Assembly (NCBI RefSeq): GCF_016765635.1
Contig: NZ_JAESVD010000002.1
Location: forward strand, 434,001 to 498,000
DNA length: 64,000 bases
Direction of reading: 5' to 3'
Origin: Shewanella schlegeliana
GTDB lineage: Bacteria > Pseudomonadota > Gammaproteobacteria > Enterobacterales > Shewanellaceae
Made by a program: the position numbers and the translations under genes. Under the pieces are notes generated by a model, which did not search any database, was not told the origin of the DNA, and saw only the letters and a program-made list of their open reading frames with translations. Within the stretch, counting starts at the first letter, position 1, and every line of letters begins with the position of its first letter. Of this stretch, positions 46,549-56,181 are shown one piece after another.

Positions 46549-46625
46549 CAGTCATCTAATCACATCCCTAATAACAGCGCTCCGCGTTCATTTAACACTT
46601 CCAGCGCTGACATTAGGGCTGAAAT

Positions 46626-47159
46626 TTAGTCTTCTAGTGGCACAACTTTAGCGATATACGGCAGATTACGATACTGCTCCGCATAGTCGATACCATAGCC
46701 AACGATAAACTCGTCAGGGATAGTAAAGCCAATAAAATCAACAGGTACGTCAACTTCTCGGCGCTCTGGCTTGTCCAGTAGCGTACAAAGCGCAAGGCTC
46801 TTTGGCTCACGAATCATGAGTATTTCGCGTACCTTGTTCAAGGTATTGCCTGAGTCAATAAGATCTTCAACGATCAATACGTCACGCCCCTGAATTTCAG
46901 ACTGTACGTCTTTAAGGATTTTTACGTCACGGCTGCTCGTCATTTCGTTGCCATAGCTTGATACCGACATAAAATCGATCTCAACATGTCCCTTAATGCG
47001 TCGACAAAGATCTGCCATAAAGACAACAGAACCTTTCAGTAGACCGACCATCAATAGGCGGTCGCTGTCGGCATAATGGGCATTGATCTGCTCAGCCAAA
47101 ATATCCAATTTTTGATCGATCTCTTCAGCAGTGATCATCACTTCAGTGGTGTGTTTCAT
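46626..47159 (-). CDS. hpt: Hypoxanthine phosphoribosyltransferase
   Basis: This 177-residue purine salvage enzyme makes IMP (and GMP) from base and PRPP. It has [23 protein letters not shown], the PRPP loop [14 protein letters not shown] and DKPERREV, all as in E. coli Hpt (178 residues). The longer frame begins inside ubiX at 47201; ATG 47159 starts MKHTTEVMI like E. coli and lies seven bases after the ubiX stop. Confidence 0.97.
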   Translation of the reverse strand: MKHTTEVMITAEEIDQKLDILAEQINAHYADSDRLLMVGLLKGSVVFMADLCRRIKGHVEIDFMSVSSYGNEMTSSRDVKILKDVQSEIQGRDVLIVEDLIDSGNTLNKVREILMIREPKSLALCTLLDKPERREVDVPVDFIGFTIPDEFIVGYGIDYAEQYRNLPYIAKVVPLED

Positions 47160-47166
47160 ATAACTC

Positions 47167-47820
47167 TCAATAGTCGATGTCGCTAACGTTATGCTTGTCA
47201 TAACCCCAACGATTCGTTAGTGCATGGTTAACGCCCAGATGGTCTAGAACTCGAGCGACCATGAAGTCTACCAGATCTTCAACCGATTTGGGATTATGAT
47301 AAAAGCCTGGTGCGGCGGGCATGATGGTCACCCCGAGCTTAGATAGTGACAACATATGTTCTAAGTGTATGGCACTAAAGGGAGTTTCTCGCGGAACCAA
47401 GATTAATTGGCCGCGCTCTTTTATTACCACATCCGCAGCTCTTTCGAGTAAATTATTACTCATTCCTGTTGCTACCGCCGCTAAAGTGCCGGTGCTGCAG
47501 GGGCAGATCACCATCTGCTTAGGTGCGGCCGAGCCAGATGCAGGTGGAGAAAACCACTCCTCCTTGCCCAAGACAATCAGCTCTCCGTCCACCTCACCAA
47601 ACTGGGCTAATAATTGGGATCTTGCTTTATCGGCATTCGCGCTGAGCTGCAGTCCTTGCTCTGTTGCCAATACCACCCGAGCGGCAGAAGAGATCATCAA
47701 GAACACCTGATAATCACTCTTCAATAAACACTCCAGCAGTCTTAGACCATAGGGAGCTCCTGATGCGCCAGTCCATGCCAAACTGATAGATTTTTCTGCT
47801 TTACGGTATGTCACGCTCAT
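47167..47820 (-). CDS. ubiX: Flavin prenyltransferase UbiX
   Basis: This 217-residue enzyme attaches a dimethylallyl group to FMN to make the cofactor of the decarboxylase UbiD in ubiquinone synthesis. It has the UbiX start [49 protein letters not shown] and [17 protein letters not shown]. It lies between mpl and hpt with gaps of six and seven bases, so the three genes are one operon. Confidence 0.95.
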   Translation of the reverse strand: MSVTYRKAEKSISLAWTGASGAPYGLRLLECLLKSDYQVFLMISSAARVVLATEQGLQLSANADKARSQLLAQFGEVDGELIVLGKEEWFSPPASGSAAPKQMVICPCSTGTLAAVATGMSNNLLERAADVVIKERGQLILVPRETPFSAIHLEHMLSLSKLGVTIMPAAPGFYHNPKSVEDLVDFMVARVLDHLGVNHALTNRWGYDKHNVSDIDY

Positions 47821-47826
47821 AGCTAT

Positions 47827-49212
47827 TTATTTACCTGTTTTACTGCGAAGCTTTGCCAGTAGCTTTTGATGTAAGCCACCAAAGCCGCCGTTACTCATAA
47901 CAATAATAGTATCTGTGCTCTGAGCTTGAGCCGCGACTTGCTCAACGATATCGTCAATCTCAAATAAGACCTTAACCGGGATAGAGGCTGATCCCATCGC
48001 CGAGGCGATATCCCAATCGATATTGCCCGCCTGATAGAGAAACGCGTTGCTGGCCAACTCTAACGAGCTGGCCAAGGTATCTTTATGCACACCGCTCTTC
48101 ATGGTGTTAGATCTAGGCTCTAAAATCACGGTGATCTTGCCATCACCAACACGGGCACGCATCCCTTTAAGCGAGGTTGTAATCGCCGTCGGATGATGAG
48201 CAAAGTCATCAAAAACTTCGATACCATCTATCTCAGCCAGCAGCTCCATGCGACGCTTTGGTGGGGCAAACTGAGTCAAGGCTGCGATTGCCGCATCAGG
48301 TTTAACGCCTACGTGTCTTGCCGCCGCTATCGCCATCACAGCATTTTCGATATTGTGCTGACCGATTAACTGCCAGTCGAGAATGCCTTGGGACTCACCA
48401 TCGAAGAACACCTCAAATTTATGCCCATCTTCAGTTAGGTTCACCGCATACCAGCCCTGCTTGTTTGCGGCTAAATGATAGGTTTCTTGCTCACTCCAGC
48501 AGCCCATCTCTATCACCTGCTGCACACTCTTAACGTCTGCAGGCCAGATTATCTTGCCTTCACCCGGAACCGTACGGATGACATGGTTAAACTGGCGTTG
48601 AATAGCTTTTAGATCGTCAAAAATATCCGCATGATCGAACTCTAAGTTATTAATCACTAAGGTGCGCGGCTGGTAATGAACGAACTTAGAACGCTTATCG
48701 AAAAACGCGCTGTCATACTCATCGGCTTCTACCACGAAGAAAGGTGAGCCGCCGAGGCGGGCCGATACGCCGAAGTTTTGTGGTACACCACCGATCAAGA
48801 ACCCCGGCTCATAGCCGCAGTCTTCTAAAATCCACGCCAACATGCTCGATGTCGATGTCTTACCATGGGTACCCGATACTGCCAGCACCCAACGCTGAGG
48901 TAAAATATGCTCGGCAAGAAATTGCGGACCAGAAGTGTACTTAAGGCCACGGTTTAATACCGCCTCGACACAAGGATTCCCCCGACTCATGGCATTGCCA
49001 ATCACCACCAGATCTGGCGCATCATCTTCATTAGTCCCAAGTTGAGATGGGTCGAAACCTTGGATAAGCTCGATGCCTTGCTCTTCAAGCTGTGTGCTCA
49101 TAGGAGGATAAACGTTGGCATCGCTACCAGTGACCTTGTGCCCTTCTGCTCTAGCCAACAAGGCTAAGCCGCCCATGAAAGTGCCACAAATTCCTAAAAT
49201 ATGTACGTGCAT
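47827..49212 (-). CDS. mpl: Murein tripeptide ligase (UDP-MurNAc:L-Ala-gamma-D-Glu-meso-DAP ligase)
   Basis: This 461-residue Mur-ligase family enzyme recycles murein tripeptide onto UDP-MurNAc. The N-terminal HILGICGTFMGGLALLAR, ATP loop SGTHGKTSTSSMLAW and VVEADEYDSAFFDKRSKF are characteristic of Mpl rather than MurC. It is the first gene of the mpl-ubiX-hpt operon. Confidence 0.96.
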   Translation of the reverse strand: MHVHILGICGTFMGGLALLARAEGHKVTGSDANVYPPMSTQLEEQGIELIQGFDPSQLGTNEDDAPDLVVIGNAMSRGNPCVEAVLNRGLKYTSGPQFLAEHILPQRWVLAVSGTHGKTSTSSMLAWILEDCGYEPGFLIGGVPQNFGVSARLGGSPFFVVEADEYDSAFFDKRSKFVHYQPRTLVINNLEFDHADIFDDLKAIQRQFNHVIRTVPGEGKIIWPADVKSVQQVIEMGCWSEQETYHLAANKQGWYAVNLTEDGHKFEVFFDGESQGILDWQLIGQHNIENAVMAIAAARHVGVKPDAAIAALTQFAPPKRRMELLAEIDGIEVFDDFAHHPTAITTSLKGMRARVGDGKITVILEPRSNTMKSGVHKDTLASSLELASNAFLYQAGNIDWDIASAMGSASIPVKVLFEIDDIVEQVAAQAQSTDTIIVMSNGGFGGLHQKLLAKLRSKTGK

Positions 49213-49547
49213 ACCATCACTCTAGTGAATGAAAAATCTGCCTCATTCTACCCAATTGCGGCAAGCTTTGTCAGTTAACTCGCGTTTAAATCGACACGAT
49301 TGCAATAACCTTGCCTTTTCCCCGTCGCCAAGCGCTGAGACAAGCGTGATGACATCAGTTTTAGTTCACACTTTCTGTAAAAAGTTGATCAAATCAATGC
49401 GTGCAATCACCTTGCTGAAGCCCTGCTATTTAAGCAATCGGTCACATACGGTATAACAGCGCGTAACAGGCCGTTGCAATAGACAGCCTCAGTGCTCACA
49501 GCGATTAAGCTACTCATAATTACGACCGATTCTTAAAGGAACCCGCT
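49213..49547. other. Divergent promoter region mpl / Dcu transporter
   Basis: This 335-base gap holds promoters for mpl (minus) and the Dcu gene (plus). It contains ttgatcaaatcaa (49385-49397), similar to an Fnr/EtrA site but with a three-base rather than four-base centre, so it is not called. No small gene was supported. Confidence 0.5.
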
Positions 49548-50864
49548 ATGTTTTTTATACATATGCTCTTGCTGTTAACCGTTATCTTTGTGGGGATCCG
49601 CCACGGTGGTGTGGCCTTTGGTCTGCTCGGTGGTTTAGGGGTATCGATATTAGCGTTTGCATTTGGCATAGCACCTGGCACACCGCCAATCAACGTGATG
49701 TTGATTATTCTGGCGGTAGTCGCAGCATCGGCAACCTTAGAGGCCACTGGCGGTCTTAAATTACTGGTGCGTTACGCCGAAAAGCTGCTGCGTAAACACC
49801 CGAGTCAAATTGTGTTTCTTGGCCCGCTTTGTACTTACTCACTGACGGTATTAGTGGGTACGGGTCACTCGGTTTATCCACTACTCCCCGTTATCTATGA
49901 TGTTGCCTACAAGAAAGGCATTCGCCCCGAGCGCCCGCTTGCCATTGCAACGGTTGCCTCACAGATGGGTATTACCGCCAGTCCAATCGCTGCTGCGGCC
50001 GCCGTGGTGATTGCCACCTCAATGGAGAATAATCTCGATATCAGTTTGGTGGATGTATTACTGGTAACCATTCCATCGACATTAATCGGTGTGTTAGTCG
50101 CAGCCACTTGGAGCCTTAAGCGCGGTAAAGATCTCGATAAAGACCCAGAGTTCCAAGCGCGGTTGCAGGATGAAGAGTTTAGAAATAGCCTGCTAGATAG
50201 TGAAGTGGAGTCTAGTGACTCGAATCACAACGAAAGCACCGCCAAGAAGGGTTTAAGCATTTTCCTATTGGGTATATTGTCCGTTATCGCTCTGGCGATG
50301 TTTAGCGATCAACTACTACCTGAAGGCGTTAAAATGTCGGTAGCAATCCAGTTTATGATGCTATCGGTTGGCGCAGTGATTTTACTAGCGACCAAGATTG
50401 ATCCGAAGAAAATTGTTCACAGCAACGTTTTTATCGCGGGGATGACGGCGGTGATCATCATCTTCGGTATCGCATGGCTTAGTGACACTATCATTGCCCA
50501 CCACAAGAGCTACTTAATCGAGTCTGTCAGCGACATCGTTCATGCCCATCCATGGTCATTTGCTATCGCCATGTTTACTGCCTCGGTATTTTTAAAGAGC
50601 CAGGCAGCGACCTTAACTATCATGTTGCCATTGGGTTTCTCTTTAGGTATTCCAGCCCCTGTGCTTATCGGTGTCTTACCTGCGTGTTACGCCTATTTCT
50701 TCTTCCCGTTCTACCCAAGTGACCTGGCAGCCATCAGCTTTGACAGAACTGGGACTACCCATATTGGCAAATACATCGTCAACCACAGCTTTATCATGCC
50801 GGGCTTTATCGGCGTTATAACTGCGACCGTCATTGGTTACTTCATCTCTATGATGATTAACTAG
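49548..50864 (+). CDS. Anaerobic C4-dicarboxylate transporter (Dcu family)
   Basis: This 438-residue inner-membrane protein is in the DcuA/DcuB family (DcuA 433 and DcuB 446 residues in E. coli). It has IRHGGVAFGLLGGLG near the start, PINVMLIILAVVAASATLEATGG, QMGITASPIAAA, and about ten to twelve membrane segments. Such carriers exchange fumarate, malate or aspartate for succinate in anaerobic growth. It could feed FccA encoded elsewhere in the window. DcuA and DcuB cannot be told apart with confidence by eye. Confidence 0.9.
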   Translation: MFFIHMLLLLTVIFVGIRHGGVAFGLLGGLGVSILAFAFGIAPGTPPINVMLIILAVVAASATLEATGGLKLLVRYAEKLLRKHPSQIVFLGPLCTYSLTVLVGTGHSVYPLLPVIYDVAYKKGIRPERPLAIATVASQMGITASPIAAAAAVVIATSMENNLDISLVDVLLVTIPSTLIGVLVAATWSLKRGKDLDKDPEFQARLQDEEFRNSLLDSEVESSDSNHNESTAKKGLSIFLLGILSVIALAMFSDQLLPEGVKMSVAIQFMMLSVGAVILLATKIDPKKIVHSNVFIAGMTAVIIIFGIAWLSDTIIAHHKSYLIESVSDIVHAHPWSFAIAMFTASVFLKSQAATLTIMLPLGFSLGIPAPVLIGVLPACYAYFFFPFYPSDLAAISFDRTGTTHIGKYIVNHSFIMPGFIGVITATVIGYFISMMIN

Positions 50865-50956
50865 CGTCAGCATAAGCTAACTGCTTTAAGAACAAAATAC
50901 AGTCTAGGCGCCCATAGTGGCGCCTTTTTATTAGCTTGTTCACTTGTGAGAGCCCT

Positions 50957-51619
50957 ATGAGCCACCAGTTTTCTGAAAATGATAGCCTATTACTCGCCGA
51001 AATTATTCGTCTGAGACGCGATGTAAGAGGTACACGATTTCTATCAAGCCCCATCGATGACAACACTTTAGACAAGCTACTTGAGGCGGCCATAAATGCC
51101 CCTTCTGTTGGCTACTCTCAACCTTGGCAGTTTGTTGTGATCCGCGAAGATGGCGTTAAACAGCAGGTGCATCACTCTTTTATTAAAGAAAATGCCGTAG
51201 GAGCAGAACAGTTTAGTGGTGAAAAACAGCGGCTATATCAAAACTTGAAACTTGAGGGGATCTTGGAAGCCCCAGTTAATTTAGCAGTTTTTTATCAACC
51301 ACAAGCGAAACCTGTTCTCGGACAGACCAGCATGGCCGACATGGGCCGATTCAGCGTTGTCTGCGCGATTCAAAATCTATGGTTGATGGCTCGTTCACTC
51401 AATATTGGAGTAGGCTGGGTCAGTATTATCGATCCTGAGTCAGTGAAAAAGATCCTCAACGCCCCTCAAGATGCCGAACTGATTGGCTACCTCTGCATCG
51501 GTTATGTAGAAGATTTTCTGGCCGAACCCGAGTTAAAAGCCCTTGGGTGGGAAAAGCAAAAAACCATGAGTGAGGTGATAATTAAAGAGCGCTTTGACTC
51601 GACTAATCAGGAAAAATAA
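50957..51619 (+). CDS. bluB: 5,6-dimethylbenzimidazole synthase
   Basis: This 220-residue flavin-destroying enzyme turns FMNH2 into the lower ligand of vitamin B12. It has RRDVRGTRFLSSPID and INAPSVGYSQPWQFVVI near the start, GRFSVVCAIQNLWLMAR and VGWVSIIDPE. The longest frame begins at a TTG (50936); ATG 50957 (MSHQFSEND) is preferred. It is single, with no other cobalamin gene nearby. Confidence 0.92.
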   Translation: MSHQFSENDSLLLAEIIRLRRDVRGTRFLSSPIDDNTLDKLLEAAINAPSVGYSQPWQFVVIREDGVKQQVHHSFIKENAVGAEQFSGEKQRLYQNLKLEGILEAPVNLAVFYQPQAKPVLGQTSMADMGRFSVVCAIQNLWLMARSLNIGVGWVSIIDPESVKKILNAPQDAELIGYLCIGYVEDFLAEPELKALGWEKQKTMSEVIIKERFDSTNQEK

Positions 51620-51717
51620 AATAATAAAAAAAATAAAACCCTTTTCAAAAGTGACTACGTTTATAACTATCAAGTTACCTAATCAATCCTTATTTGCTTT
51701 CAATTTTTGGAGTCATT

Positions 51718-52428
51718 ATGAAATCATCAATTATCGCCGCACTTATCTCAGGCTTTATCGCTTCGACTAGCATGGTCGCCACGGCTCAGGCTGCCGATCT
51801 CGATTTTCCTAGCCTGAATACGGTAGGCAGCAGTGAAATTAGCGTTAAAGCCGACATGGCAGAGGTGAATGTCGAGGTCGTGGTAAGAGCCAAGACAGCC
51901 AAAGAGGCAAAAACAGAGTCCGATAAAGCCGTTGCCAGTTTTTTAGCCCGCCTTGAAAAGGCTGGCGTCGATAGAGAGCTTATCCAAAGTGCTAATATCA
52001 GCCTACAGCCGCAATACCAATACGAAAAGAACAAGCCTAATCAGCTTATCGGTTATAGCGCGAATCGCCGCATCAAGGTAACGGTGCTAAAACTGGCCGA
52101 GCTTAACGATATCCTCGATTCGGCGCTTGAGCAGGGCATGAATCGCATCAACAATATCGCGCTTAAATCCAGTAAGGAAGCGCAGTATGTTGAGCAAGCA
52201 AGAATGGCCGCGATAAAAGATGCCCAGCAAAAAGCCAAGATGCTGGCCGAAGGCTTTGGTGAAGAGCTCGATGGTGTTTGGCAGATCAGCTACTTTGAAC
52301 AGCGTCCTATTCAACCTGTTATGCTAAGAATGAACTCTGAGGCAAAGGGGTTCGATGCAGGCCCAAGTTACCAGCAGGGTCAGGTAACCATCCAAGATAG
52401 AGTCGAAGTGACCTATCGTTTGAAATAA
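51718..52428 (+). CDS. SIMPL domain (DUF541) periplasmic protein
   Basis: This 236-residue protein has a Sec signal peptide (1-24, ending AQAADLDF) and a SIMPL/DUF541 domain: NTVGSSEISVKADMAEVNVEVV, LIQSANISLQPQYQYE and LEQGMNRINNIALKS. The family includes the E. coli oxidative-stress protein YggE and mouse SIMPL. ATG 51718 follows TTGGAG, a good ribosome site; the longer frame starts at a TTG. Its molecular role is unknown. Confidence 0.93.
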   Translation: MKSSIIAALISGFIASTSMVATAQAADLDFPSLNTVGSSEISVKADMAEVNVEVVVRAKTAKEAKTESDKAVASFLARLEKAGVDRELIQSANISLQPQYQYEKNKPNQLIGYSANRRIKVTVLKLAELNDILDSALEQGMNRINNIALKSSKEAQYVEQARMAAIKDAQQKAKMLAEGFGEELDGVWQISYFEQRPIQPVMLRMNSEAKGFDAGPSYQQGQVTIQDRVEVTYRLK

Positions 52429-52456
52429 TCTTAGGCTAATCAAAAAAAGTAACAAA

Positions 52457-52498
52457 AAAGGCTTATCAAGCAGCTATAGAAACTTGGTAAGCCTTTAA
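52457..52498 (-). terminator. Terminator of the porin gene
   Basis: aaaggcttatcaag/cttggtaagccttt pairs with wobble, followed on the minus strand by TTTTTT. The stem may also serve the upstream SIMPL gene. Confidence 0.75.
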
Positions 52499-52517
52499 TA
52501 TTAAATATCAAGTTAGC

Positions 52518-53699
52518 CTAAATAATAAAACGAACACCTATCGCTACGCCATCATCCTCAGGCTTACCCATCAGCTCTTCTTGCGCTTTATTGGTGCTGT
52601 CAAAGTTACTTAAATCTTTACGCCCTTCAAGGTAGAAAATAACACTGTTATTCCATATATAGTGACCACCAGCAACGAGTGATTCACGCTCAAAAATATC
52701 GCCGTTATAGGCGGCTTCATACTCATCACCAGCCTTTAAAATGTTATATGAGAGGAAAACCTTAAAATCACCTTCAAATAGATAGGAGAAGAGTGACTCG
52801 AGACCGGTTGCATCCGGGATCATACGTCCAAGATTATCTGTATCATGGTATTCCTGTTGGTTAGCATTTAGAGCCGCATAAAACCCTTGGTCATCCCATG
52901 CCCCCCAAGTAACACCACCACCATAAACATAATCAGTTTCGGTCAGTCGTGAACCATTAGAAGCTCTCGCTTTAAATTCACCAAAGTTAGCACCCGCGGT
53001 GAATGTTAGCCTATCGGTTGCATCTAGTGTAAGACCCGCACCATAGGTATAGTTATACTCTACATGAGTCACTGTTGTTGGAGCCGTTACCATTGCAGCA
53101 GCTTGGTCTACCGGTTCTATAACATCGAAAGAATCATCTTTTAATTGCACCTGCAGCGCAAAACTAAACATACCGAAGCTATTACGGTACTGCACCGCTT
53201 TATCGGCACGGCCTGTACCATTAAACGAACCATCTCCTTGATAAGTGTATGTACCAGATGCATTACCATCCCATACAAAGCCATAGTTAGTATTGTAAAC
53301 AACGTCATACCACGCGCCCCACTGTTTACCTATTGCGAGAGAGCCTAACTTGTCATGACTAACACCAACATAACCTAAACGGTTGCTCAGAAAGTTATCT
53401 GTGGTTGTCTCAAAGAAACTCTCACTGCTGTATGACAAGCTAGTGTCACCAAAGGGGTTTACCCCCCACTCTAGCTTGGTAAAAGCCTTCCAATCATCAG
53501 ACATCTCACGGGTAAAGCCAATATTGACTCTAGAGCTACCGTTTACGACTTGAGTTTGGCCTTGGGTATCAATAATACGAGCATCAATATAGCCGCCAAT
53601 TCCTATGGAGTTTTTATCATCCTTATAGATTTCAACAGCAAAAGCCGATGGCATTAAAACCATTGTGGCAAGGGGGAATATTGCTAGCGCTTTTTTCAT
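52518..53699 (-). CDS. Outer-membrane porin (Gram-negative general porin family)
   Basis: This 393-residue protein has a signal peptide MKKALAIFPLATMV...SAFA, and then the 16-strand porin pattern: VEIYKDDKNSIGIGGYID, NIGFTREMSDDWKAFTKLEW, LSNRLGYVGVSHDKLGSL, and a final aromatic-isoleucine end (GVRFII). The longer frame from 53783 is not supported; ATG 53699 follows an SD-like ggag. Porins of this type allow passage of small solutes; selectivity is unknown. Confidence 0.9.
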   Translation of the reverse strand: MKKALAIFPLATMVLMPSAFAVEIYKDDKNSIGIGGYIDARIIDTQGQTQVVNGSSRVNIGFTREMSDDWKAFTKLEWGVNPFGDTSLSYSSESFFETTTDNFLSNRLGYVGVSHDKLGSLAIGKQWGAWYDVVYNTNYGFVWDGNASGTYTYQGDGSFNGTGRADKAVQYRNSFGMFSFALQVQLKDDSFDVIEPVDQAAAMVTAPTTVTHVEYNYTYGAGLTLDATDRLTFTAGANFGEFKARASNGSRLTETDYVYGGGVTWGAWDDQGFYAALNANQQEYHDTDNLGRMIPDATGLESLFSYLFEGDFKVFLSYNILKAGDEYEAAYNGDIFERESLVAGGHYIWNNSVIFYLEGRKDLSNFDSTNKAQEELMGKPEDDGVAIGVRFII

Positions 53700-53901
53700 G
53701 GGATCTCCAACCTTGGTTATCAATTTATCAATCCATTCAACGAGCATCCTAGCTGATATCGTATCGCGCTCAGGCACGAACAAACTTCAGCTCTCGCTAA
53801 ATAAAAAACATAGCAAACAAATGACTTAATACAAGTTTGAAACCCAGTTATTCAGCTTATAGCATGGCGCTATAGTGGAAAATAATGCTGGATAAAATGA
53901 A

Positions 53902-53926
53902 AAGCTGCCCAGAACTGACTGGGCAG
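53902..53926 (-). terminator. Terminator of the diguanylate cyclase gene
   Basis: ctgcccag/ctgggcag with a six-base loop is followed by CTTTT on the minus strand, twelve bases after the stop. Confidence 0.8.
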
Positions 53927-53938
53927 TAGAAAGGATAT

Positions 53939-55828
53939 TTAAGCAAACTGCTCAACAAAGTAGACTCGGTTCTTACCTGAGAATTTGGCCTTATACAGCC
54001 CCCTGTCCGCTTGATTAATCAGCTCCGTCAAACTGGTTTGAGACATCTTAAATGGGGCTAGACCAAGGCTTACTGTCAGCTCGATCACCTGCTCATCGAA
54101 CTGGAATGGCTGGGTCGCGATCCCCTCTCGCAACCGTTCAGAGATTTCCATCGCCTCCGCCTCAGTGACATCGGGCAGTACAATCAAAAACTCTTCACCA
54201 CCGATTCTGCCAATCAAATCACAATCTCTAAGCCATCGCTCTGCGCGTCTTGCCACCGCTTTTATCGCCAAATCACCCACATGGTGGCCATAACGATCAT
54301 TAATAGACTTAAAGTTATCGATATCGAAGATGATCACCGCTAAGGATCGCTGCTTCTTAATCGCCCTGTCGAGCATCCTCTGGCCTAGTTTAAAAGTATG
54401 GCCGCGGTTGGCAATGCCAGTTAAGAAGTCAGTTTGAGCACTATGCTTAAAGGTCTTACGGGAGTGCCATAGAAACAGGATGGCGATCACCAGAACGATG
54501 GCGACTAAGAAGAAGATACTCAGCCTAAGATCGTAGATCCGCTCTTTATCCTTCACTGCCGCCAAGCTCAACTCGTTGATAGCCAGTTGATTAGCCAATA
54601 ACTGATTCTCAAATTCGGCCAGCTTAGCATTATGCTCTAGCGCCGAATCGATCACCTCATTATCGATAATCTGCTTATGCTTTTCCCGCTCCTCATCTAT
54701 CACCTCTAATAAAGCGTATATCGCGCTCAGGTATTGCTGCTCATCTAGGGCTATGATGGCATTTGCGGTTAACGCCATACTGGTCATATTCTTAGGAAAC
54801 TGGTTGTTTTTCTTAAAGGTACGCGCCATCTCCGCCGCCTTTTCCACTTCACCGGTTCGCAAATATGCCTTAGCCAAAAACAGATAACTTCCAGTGACAA
54901 AGTACTGCTCACGAGTGGTCTCTTTTAACAAGATAGCTTGCTTTAAGTGCTCGATGGCCTCAGCGTAATTATGAGTTGCCAGCTCGACTCGACCAGCATT
55001 AAGGTGGGCAAAAAAACGAAAGTCGATAAACTCTGGCGCCGACAGTGCCAAGGAAAACTGCTGGGCAATATTGCCGCGAGCCTTGTCCCAGTCCCCCAGT
55101 TTAACTGCTTCACTAATCATATTATGCAGCATATTAAACATGTCTTGGGTATCGTCTATCTCGCTCCAAGTTTGATAGGCTTTATTGAAATTGACATATC
55201 CGCGCTTATGCAGACCCACGGTGCGATAGAGGGAGCCTGTGGCGTTATAGATCATCGCCTTGCGGTTGTAATCTGTAATGGCTTCGGTATCGATCAACAA
55301 CATGGCTTCATCTAACAAGGCGATCCCTTGATGAACGTTAGTCACCTTGTTATAGCAAAACGCTTTCTGAGTTAAGCTCTTAGCCAATAACTGCTTATTA
55401 CCATGCAATCTAGCCAGTGTCAGCGCCTTGTCTCTATCACCGCAGTAGGCCTCAGGATCATTCGTCGTTAAGTAGAGTACAAAGGATCGCTCCAGATAAG
55501 TATCAATCAGGAGATCTGATACCGCTAGAGATTTAATCAGAGCGATCGCCTTATCATAGCTAGCAATCGCTTGCTCAAGCTGGCGCCCGCGTTGGTACTG
55601 CATGCCGTATAGGAAGTGTAACTTGGCTTTGTCATAACCGCTGGCACTGTCTGGTTCGAGTTGAAACTCATCCAGTAATATCAAAGCCTGAGCCGCGGGT
55701 ATTTCAGAAAGTTGCTGTTCTAGCTGCTGAAGTGGCTCGACGGCCTGTGCCCATAAGCTCGCCACAGCAGCAAAACTTGCCACCATGTATAGGCCTGCTC
55801 TGTTTAGCCACTTTTTTGCAATGTACAC
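53939..55828 (-). CDS. Membrane-linked TPR diguanylate cyclase
   Basis: This 629-residue protein has a signal-like helix (about 10-28), a periplasmic TPR-rich region (about 60-380), a short coiled coil (about 395-425), one membrane helix (about 432-455) and a GGDEF domain (about 465-629). The active-site signature is GGEEF (543-547), which is catalytically competent in the family. An inhibitory RxxD motif (RDCD) lies exactly five residues upstream, so feedback by c-di-GMP is likely. The TPR sensor suggests response to a periplasmic protein or peptide; the signal is unknown. Confidence 0.93.
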   Translation of the reverse strand: MYIAKKWLNRAGLYMVASFAAVASLWAQAVEPLQQLEQQLSEIPAAQALILLDEFQLEPDSASGYDKAKLHFLYGMQYQRGRQLEQAIASYDKAIALIKSLAVSDLLIDTYLERSFVLYLTTNDPEAYCGDRDKALTLARLHGNKQLLAKSLTQKAFCYNKVTNVHQGIALLDEAMLLIDTEAITDYNRKAMIYNATGSLYRTVGLHKRGYVNFNKAYQTWSEIDDTQDMFNMLHNMISEAVKLGDWDKARGNIAQQFSLALSAPEFIDFRFFAHLNAGRVELATHNYAEAIEHLKQAILLKETTREQYFVTGSYLFLAKAYLRTGEVEKAAEMARTFKKNNQFPKNMTSMALTANAIIALDEQQYLSAIYALLEVIDEEREKHKQIIDNEVIDSALEHNAKLAEFENQLLANQLAINELSLAAVKDKERIYDLRLSIFFLVAIVLVIAILFLWHSRKTFKHSAQTDFLTGIANRGHTFKLGQRMLDRAIKKQRSLAVIIFDIDNFKSINDRYGHHVGDLAIKAVARRAERWLRDCDLIGRIGGEEFLIVLPDVTEAEAMEISERLREGIATQPFQFDEQVIELTVSLGLAPFKMSQTSLTELINQADRGLYKAKFSGKNRVYFVEQFA

Positions 55829-55904
55829 CTAAAGTCCAAATTATTTACAATAAACGTCACGCAGCTTAACACAGCGAAATAGTATATTTATAGAGTTAAC
55901 AGAA

Positions 55905-55918
55905 GGTTCTAGGTTCTA
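55905..55918 (+). repeat. GGTTCTA heptamer, 2 units
   Basis: Two perfect copies start a mosaic element that continues ctaagacgggaaagaccgaa and agagccgata (55940-55971), sequence shared with elements 1 and 2 some 30 kb away. Confidence 0.9.
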
Positions 55919-56007
55919 GGCAAAGCCAAGACGCTACAGGCTAAGACGGGAAAGACCGAATAAGAGCCGATAAAAACTAAGACGGAAAAGCAAAGGGTTT
56001 AAGAGAA
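55919..56007 (+). repeat. Mosaic repeat element 4 spacer
   Basis: The segment between two heptamer arrays repeats the modules gctaagacgggaaagaccg and taagagccgata seen in the 25-26 kb elements, with a second partial copy (aactaagacggaaaag). It confirms that the heptamer and spacer travel together. Confidence 0.8.
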
Positions 56008-56094
56008 GGTTCTAGGTTCTAGGTTCTAGGTTCTAGGTTCTAGGTTCTAGGTTCTAGGTTCTAGGTTCTAGGTTCTAGGTTCTAGGTTCTAGGT
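56008..56094 (+). repeat. GGTTCTA heptamer array, 12 units
   Basis: Twelve perfect copies of GGTTCTA (56008-56091) plus a partial ggt. This is the longest array in the window. It lies between the diguanylate cyclase start and the metY terminator. Confidence 0.98.
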
Positions 56095-56129
56095 AAAACA
56101 GGATAAGGCTAGGACGAGCAAAGAGCAAA

Positions 56130-56161
56130 TGCAGGCAAACTAAGTTATCGGTTTGCCTGCA
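56130..56161 (-). terminator. Terminator of metY
   Basis: tgcaggcaaac/gtttgcctgca with a ten-base loop is followed by TTTGCTCTTTG on the minus strand, just after the metY stop. Confidence 0.8.
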
Positions 56162-56181
56162 TCGTATAAGCTTAGTGAATC

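Noticed and set aside
49385..49397. ttgatcaaatcaa as an Fnr/EtrA site for the Dcu transporter
   Set aside because: The centre is three bases, while the consensus TTGAT-N4-ATCAA needs four; the match may be accidental.
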